Below, piece after piece: positions 35,033-43,204 of a DNA stretch of 64,000 nt. Every line of letters begins with the position of its first letter. Position 1 is the stretch's first letter. Origin of the DNA: Pseudoroseomonas cervicalis (GTDB lineage Bacteria > Pseudomonadota > Alphaproteobacteria > Acetobacterales > Acetobacteraceae); the NCBI RefSeq assembly GCF_030818485.1, contig NZ_JAUTAJ010000004.1:372001-436000 (forward strand), read 5' to 3'. The position numbers and the translations under genes are program-made. Below the pieces are notes generated by a model. It was not told the DNA's origin, did not search any database, and was given only the letters and a program-made list of their open reading frames with translations.

Positions 35033-37537
35033 TCAGCGCCGGCGGCGCTCGCGGCCGCGCCGGCGCTCGCGCTGGGCCGGCGGGTTGGCGGGCAGCTGCT
35101 CCTCCAGCCCCAGGCTGCCGGTGAAATGCTCGGCCCCGTCGGTGGCCTCCTCGACCAGGGCGGTGGCCTCGGCCAGCAGCGCATCCTCGGCGGTGCCGGA
35201 GACCCATTCGCGCCCCTCCTCGATCAGCGCCGGCACGGCCAGCGGCGAGACCCGGTCGAGCTCCACATGCCGGATGCGGCCCTGGATGCGCGCCAGCAGC
35301 GCGCCGATGCGCGCCACATCGGTCAGGCCCGAGGCGGCCTCGGCCCGGGTCGCGCGCAGCAGGATGTGGTCGGGCTCGTGCCGGCGCAGCACATCGTAGA
35401 TCAGGTCGGCGCCCATGGTCATCTGGCGGCCGGATTTCTCGGCGCCCGGATGGTTCTTCTCCAGCAGCCCGGCAATGGTGGCGATGTTGCGGAAGGAGCG
35501 ACGCAGCATCGAGCTGTCGGCCATCCATTCCTCCAGCTCCTCGCCCAGCAGATCCTCGGAGAACAGCGCGTCCATGTCGGGGGCGGGGAAGGCGCTCCAG
35601 GCCGCCAGCACATAATCGGTGCCGAGGAAGCCGAGCGGGCCGAGGCCGAGCCGCTCCATCCGCCTTGTCAGCAGCATGCCCAGCGTCTGATGCGCCAGCC
35701 GCCCCTCGAAGCAATAGGCGACGAGGAAGAAGCGGCCGCCGCGCGGAAAGCTCTCGACCAGCAGCCCCTCGGCCGGCGGCAGCTCGGAGACCTTGCGCTG
35801 CAGCCGCAGCCAGTCCTGCACCGGGGCGGGCAAGGCGCGCCAGCTGCGCGGCTCGGCCAGGATGGCGCGCACCCGCGCGGCGAGATGGGTGGAGAGCGGC
35901 ATGCGGGCGCCGGCATAGGCGGGCACGCGCGGCTCGCCCTCCCCGCCACGGCTGACCACCACGGTCCCGGGATCCAGCCGCTCGTAACGCAGCACCTGGC
36001 CCGCGAACAAAAAATTGTCGCCGGGTTCGAGGGTGGAGGCGAACCATTCCTCCACCTCGCCCAGCATCGGCCCGCCGCGCAGCCGCACCTTGACCAGCGG
36101 CGTCTCGACGATGGTGCCGAGATTCATCCGCAGCTGCCGCGCCACCCGCTCGCCACGGATATGCACCAGCCCCTCGGCGTCGCGGAACAGCTTGCGGTAG
36201 CGCTCATAGCCGGAGAGGGCGTAGCCGCCATCCTCGACGAAGCGCAGCACATCGTCGAAATCGCGGCGCGACAGCCCGGCATAGGGCTGGCTGCGCCGCA
36301 CCTCCGCATACAGCTCGTCGGGGTGGAAGGGGGCGTGGCAGGCCATGGCCAGCACATGCTGCGCCAGCACGTCGAGCCCGCCGGGGCGGGGCGGCTCGCC
36401 ATCCACCTCGCCGGCGCCGACCGCCTGGATGGCGGCGCGGCACTCGATCACCTCGAAGCGGTTGGCCGGCACCAGCACGGCGCGCGAGGGCTCATCCATG
36501 CGGTGATTGGCGCGGCCGACACGCTGCAGCAGCCGCGCCACACCCTTCGGCGCTCCAACCTGGATCACCTGGTCCACCGCGCCCCAGTCGATGCCGAGAT
36601 CGAGCGAGGCCGTCGCCACCACGGCGCGCAGCCTTCCGGCGGCCATCGCCGCCTCGACCTTGCGCCGCTGCTCGACGGTGAGCGAGCCATGGTGCAGGGC
36701 GATCGGCAGATTCTCCTCGTTCAGCCGCCAGAGCGCGGCGAAGCAGAGCTCCGCCTGGGCGCGGGTGTTGACGAAGATGATGGTCACCCCGGCGCCGGTC
36801 AGCCGCTGATAGACATCGGGCATCGAGGCCAGGCCCATATGCCCGCCCCAGGGCAGCCGCCCCTCGGGCAGCAGCACCTCGAGCGAGGGTGCCGCGCCGC
36901 CGCTGGCGCGCACCTGGCGCACACTGGCGGGATCGGCCTCGGGCGAGACCCAGGCGGCGATGGCGTCCGGATGCGCGACCGTCGCCGACAGCCCGACCCG
37001 CCGCAGCCCGGGCGCGAGGCGCGACAGCCGGGCCAGGCCCAGCGCCAGCTGGTCGCCGCGCTTGGTGCCGGCCAGCGCATGCACCTCATCCACCACGGCG
37101 CAGGCGAGGTTGCCGAAGATCTCCCCGGCATCGGGCAGGGAGAGCAGCAGCTCCAGGCTTTCCGGCGTGGTCAGCAGGATCTGCGGCGGGCGCTCCCGCT
37201 GCCGGGCGCGGCGGTTGGCGGGGGTGTCGCCGGTGCGGGTCTCGATGCGCAGATCGAGGCCCATCTCCTCCACCGGCGCCATCAGGTTGCGGGCGATGTC
37301 CACCGCCAGCGCCTTCAGCGGCGAGATGTAGATTGTGTGCAGCCCCTCGCGCGGGGCGCGGTGCAGGTCGATCAGGCTGGGCAGGAAGCCGGCCAGCGTC
37401 TTGCCGCCGCCGGTGGGCGCGATCAGCAGCGCCGATTCGCCGGCCTCCGCCGCCTCCAGCATGGCCAGCTGGTGCGGGCGCGGGGTCCAGCCGCGCGCGG
37501 CGAACCAGGCGGCGAAGGGTTCCGGTAATGTTCGCAT
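35033..37537 (-). CDS. Ligase-associated DNA damage response DEXH-box helicase (Lhr family)
   Basis: An 834-residue superfamily 2 helicase. The start is the ATG at 37537 (MRTLPEPFAAWFAARGWTPRPHQ). Motifs: LLIAPTGGGKTLAGFLPSL (Walker A, near residue 37), YISPLKALAVDIARN, LLTTPESLELLL, CAVVDEVHALAGTKRG (DEVH, near 147), VGLSATVAHPD, IIFVNTRAQAE, LPIALHHGSL, VVATASLDLGIDWGAVDQVIQ and LLQRVGRANHR (motif VI, near 350). After the winged-helix part the C-terminal domain has LLVESFPRGGRFFLVAYCFEGRLAHQTLGMLLTRRMER. The C-terminus is an arginine-rich tail. Lhr helicases unwind DNA and RNA:DNA hybrids during repair. It heads the operon. Confidence 0.93.
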   Translation of the reverse strand: MRTLPEPFAAWFAARGWTPRPHQLAMLEAAEAGESALLIAPTGGGKTLAGFLPSLIDLHRAPREGLHTIYISPLKALAVDIARNLMAPVEEMGLDLRIETRTGDTPANRRARQRERPPQILLTTPESLELLLSLPDAGEIFGNLACAVVDEVHALAGTKRGDQLALGLARLSRLAPGLRRVGLSATVAHPDAIAAWVSPEADPASVRQVRASGGAAPSLEVLLPEGRLPWGGHMGLASMPDVYQRLTGAGVTIIFVNTRAQAELCFAALWRLNEENLPIALHHGSLTVEQRRKVEAAMAAGRLRAVVATASLDLGIDWGAVDQVIQVGAPKGVARLLQRVGRANHRMDEPSRAVLVPANRFEVIECRAAIQAVGAGEVDGEPPRPGGLDVLAQHVLAMACHAPFHPDELYAEVRRSQPYAGLSRRDFDDVLRFVEDGGYALSGYERYRKLFRDAEGLVHIRGERVARQLRMNLGTIVETPLVKVRLRGGPMLGEVEEWFASTLEPGDNFLFAGQVLRYERLDPGTVVVSRGGEGEPRVPAYAGARMPLSTHLAARVRAILAEPRSWRALPAPVQDWLRLQRKVSELPPAEGLLVESFPRGGRFFLVAYCFEGRLAHQTLGMLLTRRMERLGLGPLGFLGTDYVLAAWSAFPAPDMDALFSEDLLGEELEEWMADSSMLRRSFRNIATIAGLLEKNHPGAEKSGRQMTMGADLIYDVLRRHEPDHILLRATRAEAASGLTDVARIGALLARIQGRIRHVELDRVSPLAVPALIEEGREWVSGTAEDALLAEATALVEEATDGAEHFTGSLGLEEQLPANPPAQRERRRGRERRRR

Positions 37538-37593
37538 CCGCCCTCCATATGGACCGGCCCGGTGGGGCGGGGAAGGGGGAGGAGAGGGGGCGG

Positions 37594-38091
37594 CTATTGC
37601 AGGTAGCGCCAGCGCGCGACCGAGGGCTCCGCCCCCGCCCAGCGCCAGCCGCCGGATTGCCGGCAGGCGGTGGCGACAAACACGCCCTCGGGCGGCGAAT
37701 CGGGCTTCTCCTGCACCGAGAACAGCACCTCCCGGCACAGCACCAGCGGCGTGTCGATCTCCCGCGTCACCGCCAGCTGGCCGGCATTGTCGCGCCAGCC
37801 GAAGGGCAGGCCATGCTCGACGCGCCAGGGCCGGCTCTCGCCCGGGGCCATGCTGCCGGCGGCCTCGGCGATGGCGGTCTGCTCGGCGCGCTGCAGCCGG
37901 CGCAGCCAGGCATTGACGGCGGCGTCGGTCGCCGCCCGCACGCCCACACCCACCGCATAGCCCACCGCCGCATTGCCGCTGAGCGTGCCGCTGGCGGCGC
38001 CGCTGACGCCGCCGGCGATGCCGCCGGCCAGCTCGCAGCCCGACAGCAGGGGGGCGGCCAGCAGCGCCAGCAGCGCCGCGCGGCGCCTCAC
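37594..38091 (-). CDS. Lipoprotein, second of a tandem paralogous pair
   Basis: A 165-residue lipoprotein. The GTG at 38091 overlaps the stop of the upstream gene and gives a tight signal peptide (RRRAALLALLAAPLLSGC, lipobox LSGC), better than the upstream ATG at 38136. A glycine/alanine-rich stretch (AGGIAGGVSGAASGTLSGNAAVGYAVGVGV) is followed by a helix (NAWLRRLQRAEQTAIAEAAG) and a beta-rich part: WRVEHGLPFGWRDNAGQLAVTREID, CREVLFSV, FVATACRQSGGWRWAGAEPSVARWRYLQ. It is clearly homologous to the upstream gene. The cysteines in LCREV and ACRQS are conserved between the two, suggesting a disulfide. Confidence 0.78.
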   Translation of the reverse strand: MRRRAALLALLAAPLLSGCELAGGIAGGVSGAASGTLSGNAAVGYAVGVGVRAATDAAVNAWLRRLQRAEQTAIAEAAGSMAPGESRPWRVEHGLPFGWRDNAGQLAVTREIDTPLVLCREVLFSVQEKPDSPPEGVFVATACRQSGGWRWAGAEPSVARWRYLQ

Positions 38092-38603
38092 TGCAGCGAG
38101 CCCCAGCGCTCGGTGGCGGGTTCGGCGCTGGCCCATTTCCAGCGCTCGCCCTGGCGGCAGATGATGGCGGTGAAGAACTCGGTCTCCGCCTCGACATCGC
38201 CGGTGACGGAGAAGACGATCTCGCGGCAGGTCAAGCCCAGCGCGCCGATCTCGCGGCTGATGGCGACCTGGCCGGCATGGTCGGTGCCCATCGGGTTGCT
38301 GTGGTTGACCGACCAGCGGGCGACCGCCCCCGGCCGCAGCGGCCCGGCGGCGGCGGCGATGCTGTCCTGCTCGGCCTGCTGCAGCTTGCGGCGCGTGTAG
38401 TTGAGCCCGGCCCGCGTCGCCGACAGCACGCCGACACCGATGCCGGCGGTGATGGCGGTGTCGCGCGTCACCGCGCCGGCCAGGGCGGCGCTGCCGACGC
38501 CCGCCAGCTCCGCCGAGCCTTCATTCACCAGCGAATCGCAGCCGGTCAGGGCAAGCAGGCTGGCGAGCAGCAGGGCGGCGGCGGGGCGGCGGCGGGGCGT
38601 CAT
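38088..38603 (-). CDS. Lipoprotein, first of a tandem paralogous pair
   Basis: A 171-residue lipoprotein (start ATG 38603; RRRPAAALLLASLLALTGC, lipobox LTGC). The layout matches its downstream neighbour: a glycine/alanine-rich stretch (AELAGVGSAALAGAVTRDTAITAGIGVGV), a helix (TRRKLQQAEQDSIAAAAG), then WSVNHSNPMGTDHAGQVAISREIGALGLTCREIVFSV and a closing AIICRQGERWKWASAEPATERWGSLQ. The stop overlaps the GTG of the second gene. The pair is probably the product of tandem duplication. Function unknown; an envelope location is inferred from the lipobox. Confidence 0.78.
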   Translation of the reverse strand: MTPRRRPAAALLLASLLALTGCDSLVNEGSAELAGVGSAALAGAVTRDTAITAGIGVGVLSATRAGLNYTRRKLQQAEQDSIAAAAGPLRPGAVARWSVNHSNPMGTDHAGQVAISREIGALGLTCREIVFSVTGDVEAETEFFTAIICRQGERWKWASAEPATERWGSLQ

Positions 38604-38673
38604 GCGCCCCATGCTACCGCCGCGGCCCCGCAAGGAAAGCCACGCGATCTTGAGCGGCGCCCGCCCGGCGCCC

Positions 38674-40020
38674 TCAGAGCCGCGCCAGCACCCGGTCGAT
38701 GAAGGCCTGGGCGCTGCCGAGATAATGCGACGGGTCGGTCAGCCGGGCGATCTCCTCGGCCGAAATGGCGCCGGTGACGCAGGCATCGCGCGCCAGCGCC
38801 TCGGCCAGCGGGATTCCTTCTTCCAGCGCCACATCGCAGGCATGGTGCACCGCGTCATGCGCGCCGCCACGGCCGATATGCGGGGCGAGGCCCATCATCA
38901 CCGCCTCGGCCACGATCAGCCCGCCGGTGGAATCCAGGTTGCGGCGCATGCGGGTGGCGTCCACCACCATGCCCTCGGCGATGAAGCGCGCCTGGTCCAG
39001 CGCGCCATGCGCCAGGGTGAAGGCCTGCGGCAGGGCCAGCGGCTCGGCCTGCCAGGGGCCGGTGCCGCGCTCCTGGTCCACCGCCATGGCGGCCAGCATC
39101 TGCGGCACCAGCGCGTGCACGCCGCGCGCCTGGGCCAGGACATATTCGCAGGCGATCGGGTTGCGCTTCTGCGGCATGGTGGAGGAGCCGCCGCGGCCCG
39201 GCGCATGCGGCTCGAACACCTCCGCGACCTCGGTCTGCATCAGCAGCATGATGTCGGTGGCGAATTTCGACAGCGCGCCGGTCAGCAGGCCGAGCAGGCA
39301 GACCGCCTCCGCCATGCCGTCGCGCGCCACATGCCAGGGCGCGTCCGGCAGGGCGAGGTCGAGCTCCGCCGCCAGCCCCTCCGCCACCGCCAGCCCCTGG
39401 TCGCCGAGCGAGGCCAGCGTGCCGGCGGCGCCGCCGAACTGCACCTTCAGCAGGCGCGGCAGCGCCTGGGCGATGCGCTCGCGCATGGTGATCAGCGGCG
39501 ACAGCCAGATGGCGCATTTGTAGCCGAAGGTCAGCGGCAGGGCGTGCTGCAGATGGGTGCGGCCGGCCATCACCGTGTCGCGGTGCTCGATCGCCCGGGC
39601 GCCGAGCGCCGCGTTCAGCCGCGCCAGATCGGCATCGATCAGGGCGAAGGCCTCGCGCAGCTGCAGGACAATGGCGGTGTCGATGATGTCCTGGGTCGTC
39701 GCGCCCCAATGCGTCCAGCGCCCGGCCTCGGCGCCGGCCAGCGCCGAGAGCTGCCTGACCAGCCCGACCACCGGATAGCCGGTGTTGCGCGTGGCCCGGG
39801 CCAGCGCCGGCAGGTCCAGCTTCTCGACCTGCGCCGCCTCGGTGATGGCGGCGGCGGCCTCGGCCGGGATGATACCGAGCCTGGCCTGGGCGCGGGCCAG
39901 CGCCGCCTCCACCTCCAGCATGCGGGCGAGGAAGGCGCGCTCCCCCACCAGGGCGCGCATGGCGTCGGTGCCGTAGAGCACGGAGAGGACCGCGCCATCG
40001 GCGGGGTTGACGGACAGCAT
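38674..40020 (-). CDS. pcaB: 3-carboxy-cis,cis-muconate cycloisomerase (PcaB family)
   Basis: A 448-residue member of the fumarase/aspartase superfamily. The signature GGSSTMPQKRNPIACEYVLAQARG is near residues 275-298. The conserved HWGATTQDIIDTAIVLQLREA is near 103-123, and GRTHLQHALPLTFGYK near 150-165. PcaB converts 3-carboxy-cis,cis-muconate to 4-carboxymuconolactone in the protocatechuate branch of the beta-ketoadipate pathway. It is 40 bases downstream of the PcaDC fusion and the last gene of the TRAP-pca operon. Other PcaB-like enzymes exist, but the partner gene makes this assignment strong. Confidence 0.9.
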   Translation of the reverse strand: MLSVNPADGAVLSVLYGTDAMRALVGERAFLARMLEVEAALARAQARLGIIPAEAAAAITEAAQVEKLDLPALARATRNTGYPVVGLVRQLSALAGAEAGRWTHWGATTQDIIDTAIVLQLREAFALIDADLARLNAALGARAIEHRDTVMAGRTHLQHALPLTFGYKCAIWLSPLITMRERIAQALPRLLKVQFGGAAGTLASLGDQGLAVAEGLAAELDLALPDAPWHVARDGMAEAVCLLGLLTGALSKFATDIMLLMQTEVAEVFEPHAPGRGGSSTMPQKRNPIACEYVLAQARGVHALVPQMLAAMAVDQERGTGPWQAEPLALPQAFTLAHGALDQARFIAEGMVVDATRMRRNLDSTGGLIVAEAVMMGLAPHIGRGGAHDAVHHACDVALEEGIPLAEALARDACVTGAISAEEIARLTDPSHYLGSAQAFIDRVLARL

Positions 40021-40060
40021 CGGCGTTTCTCCCGTGGCAGAGGCGAAGGCGGGGCGGGGC

Positions 40061-41218
40061 TCAGCCCGCCGCCGCCTCCATCTCCTGATAGGCCTGCTTG
40101 GCCAGCTTCAGCGCGTGGTTGGCCGCCGGCACGCCGGCATAGGCGCCCACCTGCAGCAGAACCTCGGACAGCTCCTCCGGTGTCACGCCGGTCTGCCGCG
40201 TGGCCTTCACATGCAGCACGAATTCCTCATGCCGGCCGAGCGCGGCCATCATCGCCAGCGTCAGCAGGCTGCGGCTGTGGCGCGGCAGGCCGGGGCGGGT
40301 CCAGATCTGGCCCCAGACATTGCGCGTGATGTAGTCCTGGAAGGGGCGGTCCAGCGCCGTGGCGGCGGCGGCGGCGCGCGCCACATGCGCCTCGCCCAGC
40401 ACCGCCTTGCGCACTTCCTGGCCGGCGCGCAGCAGATTGGCCGGCGCCTCCACCAGCCCGTCCAGATGCGCCAGCATGGCGCGGCTGACCGCCGCCGCTT
40501 CCTCGTAATTCGGGATGTGCTGGCAGGGCAGGCTGACCAGGGTGGCGCCGCGGCAGCGGCCGCGCAGCGCCTTCAGCGCCGCCTCCGGCACCGCCGGGTC
40601 GGCCTCGCCGGCGATGATGGTGGCGGGCTGGGCGAAGCGCGGCGGCAGATCGGCGGCGCGGGCGTCGCGCAGCGCGGCGGCGGCCCCGGCATAGCCGGCG
40701 CGGTCGGTGCGCAGCAGCATGGCGCGCAGGCCGAGCCCGTCCGGCGCCTCCGGCTGCGCCACCCAGCGCGGCATCACCGTCTCCACCAGCGCGGCGGTGC
40801 CGTCCTGGCGCACCGCCTCGATGCGCGCCTGCCAGGTGGCGGGGTCGGGGAATTCGAGGGCGGTGCAGACCAGCAGCAGCGAGGCGACGCGCTCCGGCGC
40901 CAGCGCCGCCATTTCCAGCGCGATGCGGCCGCCGATCGACAGGCCGCCGACATGCGCGCTGGCGATGCCGAGCGCGTCCAGCACCGCGATGGCGTCGCGC
41001 GCCAGCCGCGCCATGCCGTAATCGCCGGGGCTCACGCCGGTCAGCCCATGGCCGCGCAGGTCGACGCGGATCACCCGGTAGCGGCGGGTGAGCGCCGCCA
41101 TCTGCGGGTCCCAGACATGCAGGCTGGTGCCGATGGAGTGCAGCAGCAGCAGGGGAGGCGCCTCCTCCGGCCCCTCCACCACGCAATGCACCAGGAGATC
41201 GTCGATCTGAAGGAACAT
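40061..41218 (-). CDS. Fused 3-oxoadipate enol-lactonase / 4-carboxymuconolactone decarboxylase (PcaDC)
   Basis: A 385-residue fusion. Residues 1-255 form an alpha/beta hydrolase (LLLLHSIGTSLHVWDPQ; nucleophile in HVGGLSIGGRIALEMA near residue 93; histidine in LPCQHIPNYEEA near 235), corresponding to PcaD. Residues 265-385 form a carboxymuconolactone decarboxylase domain (FQDYITRNVWGQIWTRPGL, RSLLTLAMMAALGRHEEFVLHVKA, LSEVLLQVGAYAGVPAANHAL), corresponding to PcaC. The two act in succession after PcaB to give 3-oxoadipate. The start is the ATG at 41218 after AAGGAACAT context. It lies between the TRAP transporter and pcaB. Confidence 0.92.
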   Translation of the reverse strand: MFLQIDDLLVHCVVEGPEEAPPLLLLHSIGTSLHVWDPQMAALTRRYRVIRVDLRGHGLTGVSPGDYGMARLARDAIAVLDALGIASAHVGGLSIGGRIALEMAALAPERVASLLLVCTALEFPDPATWQARIEAVRQDGTAALVETVMPRWVAQPEAPDGLGLRAMLLRTDRAGYAGAAAALRDARAADLPPRFAQPATIIAGEADPAVPEAALKALRGRCRGATLVSLPCQHIPNYEEAAAVSRAMLAHLDGLVEAPANLLRAGQEVRKAVLGEAHVARAAAAATALDRPFQDYITRNVWGQIWTRPGLPRHSRSLLTLAMMAALGRHEEFVLHVKATRQTGVTPEELSEVLLQVGAYAGVPAANHALKLAKQAYQEMEAAAG

Positions 41219-41304
41219 GGGCCGCGCCTCGTTCTGCGATGTCAGTCGGTCGCGCGGACCGTCGCCTCCGGCCGGGCGGCGGTCAATCCCCCAATGGCCA
41301 GGTT

Positions 41305-42627
41305 TCAGCTCAGCCAGCGCACCAGGGAGAGCGACAGCGCCGGGAAGGCCAGGCAGAGCAGCAGCCGCAGCACATCCATCGCCAGATAGGGCATGACGCC
41401 GCGATAGATGCGCGCCATCGGCACGTCGCGGGCCAGCGCCGCGATGACGAAGACATTCAGCCCGATCGGCGGCGCGGTCAGGCCGATGCCCACCACCACC
41501 AGCACCAGGATGCCGAACCAGATCGCCGTCTCCTCCGGCGAGAGGCCGAAATCGAGCGCGGTGACGACGGGGAAGAAGACCGGCAGGGTCAGCAGGATCA
41601 TCGCCAGCTCGTCCATCACCGCGCCGAGCACGATGTAGCTGAGCAGCAGCAGCGCCAGCACGCCATAGGCCGGCAGGTCCTGGGCGGTGATCCATTCGGC
41701 CAGCAGGTCCGGCGCCTGGGTCAGCGCCAGGAAGGCGTTGAACACCTCGGCGCCGAGCAGGATGGCGAAGATCATCGCGGTCGTCTCGGCGGTGCCGCGC
41801 AGCGCGTCGAGCAGCTGCGCCCCCGACAGGCTGCGCCGCGCCAGCGCCACGGCGAGGGTGGCGACCACACCCACCGCGGCACTCTCGGTGGGCGTGAAGA
41901 TGCCGCCATAGATGCCGCCCACCACGGTGGCGGCGATCAGCAGCACGGGGACGACATTGCGCAGCGCGGCGCGCTTCTCGGCGGCCGAGAGCGGCGGCGC
42001 CGGCGGCATGGCTTCCGGGTTGCGGCGCGCCTGGATCACCACCGCCAGCATGTAGAAGCCGGTGGCGATCAGCCCCGGCACCAAAGCCGCCATGAACAGC
42101 TTGGCGATGTTCTGCTCGGTGCTGATGGCATAGACGACCAGGATGACGCTGGGCGGGATCAGGATGCCCAGCGTGCCGCCCACCGCGATGGTGCCGGTGG
42201 CGAGGCCGAGATCGTAATTGTAGCGCCGCAGCTCCGGCAGGGCGGCGCGGCCGAAGGTGGCGGTGGTGGCGACCGAGGAGCCGCAGACCGCGCCGAACGC
42301 CGCGCAGGCGCCGATGACGCCGATGGCCAGGCCCCCGCGCCGCTGCCCGACCAGCGCCTGGGCGGCGGTGAACAGGTCGCGTGCCAGCCCGCCGCGCTCG
42401 GCGATGGCGCCCATCAGGATGAAGAGCGGGATCACCGACAGGGTGTAGTTGGCGAACAGATGATAGGGCGTGGCCTTCAGGTAGTTGGCCAGCACCTCCC
42501 AGCCGACGATCTGCTGGTAGCCCACGGCGCCGACCAGCAGCATGGCGAGCCCGACCGGCGCGCGCAGCACGATCAGCAGCAGCATGGCGGCGAAGCCGAG
42601 CCCGGCCTGCAGGAATTCCTCGCTCAT
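41305..42627 (-). CDS. TRAP transporter large permease (DctM family)
   Basis: A 440-residue integral membrane protein with about 12 hydrophobic segments. Family signatures: LPELRRYNYDLGLATGTIAVGGTLGILIPPSVILVVYAI near residues 135-172, VVGGIYGGIFTPTESAAVGVVATL near 240, and VVVGIGLTAPPIGLNVFVIAA near 385. It moves organic acids inward using a sodium gradient, with the periplasmic protein and small permease encoded just upstream. The ATG at 42627 overlaps the stop of the small permease (ATGA). Within the operon it likely imports an aromatic acid or a carboxymuconate-type intermediate. Confidence 0.93.
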   Translation of the reverse strand: MSEEFLQAGLGFAAMLLLIVLRAPVGLAMLLVGAVGYQQIVGWEVLANYLKATPYHLFANYTLSVIPLFILMGAIAERGGLARDLFTAAQALVGQRRGGLAIGVIGACAAFGAVCGSSVATTATFGRAALPELRRYNYDLGLATGTIAVGGTLGILIPPSVILVVYAISTEQNIAKLFMAALVPGLIATGFYMLAVVIQARRNPEAMPPAPPLSAAEKRAALRNVVPVLLIAATVVGGIYGGIFTPTESAAVGVVATLAVALARRSLSGAQLLDALRGTAETTAMIFAILLGAEVFNAFLALTQAPDLLAEWITAQDLPAYGVLALLLLSYIVLGAVMDELAMILLTLPVFFPVVTALDFGLSPEETAIWFGILVLVVVGIGLTAPPIGLNVFVIAALARDVPMARIYRGVMPYLAMDVLRLLLCLAFPALSLSLVRWLS

Positions 42628-43136
42628 GCGTGGCTTCCCGGGGCGCGGCGGCCGGCCACCAGGCGCCAGGCCCAGGCGAGCGCCGCCAGCGCGGTGGCGG
42701 CGAAGGCCAGGGCGCCGAGCCCGATCGCCCACCAGATCGGAGTGGAGAGCACCATGCTGCGGGTGTCGCTGTGCAGCGCGTCCAGCGCGCCGAGCGACAT
42801 GCGCCAGGCCAGCAGCAGCGAGGCCACGCCCCAGACCAGGTTCCAGAACCCGTCCATGGCGTCGCGCACCCGCTCCGGCAGCCAGCCCGTGAAACTGTCG
42901 ACCAGGATGTTGGCGCGCAGCAGCGTGCCATAGGCGAGGAAGCCGAAGACGGCGAGGCCGGAGCCCATCTGCACCAGCTCGAAATCGCCCGGGATGGGCT
43001 GGCCGGCCAGCCAGCGGCGCAGCACGCTGGCCGTGGTCAGCAGGGCGGTGGCCAGCAGCAGGGCGCTGCCGGCCAGCATCAGCGCCTGGGCGAGGCGCGC
43101 CACGGGGCCGCGCGGCGGCTTGGTCTCGGCACTCAT
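42624..43136 (-). CDS. TRAP transporter small permease (DctQ family)
   Basis: A 170-residue membrane protein with four hydrophobic helices (LMLAGSALLLATALLTTASVLRR near residue 19; GSGLAVFGFLAYGTLL; NLVWGVASLLLAWRM; WWAIGLGALAFAATALAALAWAWRL). It has the DctQ features of IPGDFELVQ after the first helix and a conserved VDSFTGWLPERVRDAMD loop. It associates with the large permease. The start is at 43136; the stop overlaps the large permease ATG. Confidence 0.9.
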   Translation of the reverse strand: MSAETKPPRGPVARLAQALMLAGSALLLATALLTTASVLRRWLAGQPIPGDFELVQMGSGLAVFGFLAYGTLLRANILVDSFTGWLPERVRDAMDGFWNLVWGVASLLLAWRMSLGALDALHSDTRSMVLSTPIWWAIGLGALAFAATALAALAWAWRLVAGRRAPGSHA

Positions 43137-43204
43137 GCCTGGATCATCCTGAAGGGGGGACGCGCAGGGGAGGGAGGGGGCGCCGCGCCGGCGCCCCGGC
43201 CCGG

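Noticed and set aside
34910..37528. Open frame of 872 codons on the plus strand opposite the Lhr helicase
   Set aside because: Antisense shadow; the minus-strand frame has all helicase motifs.
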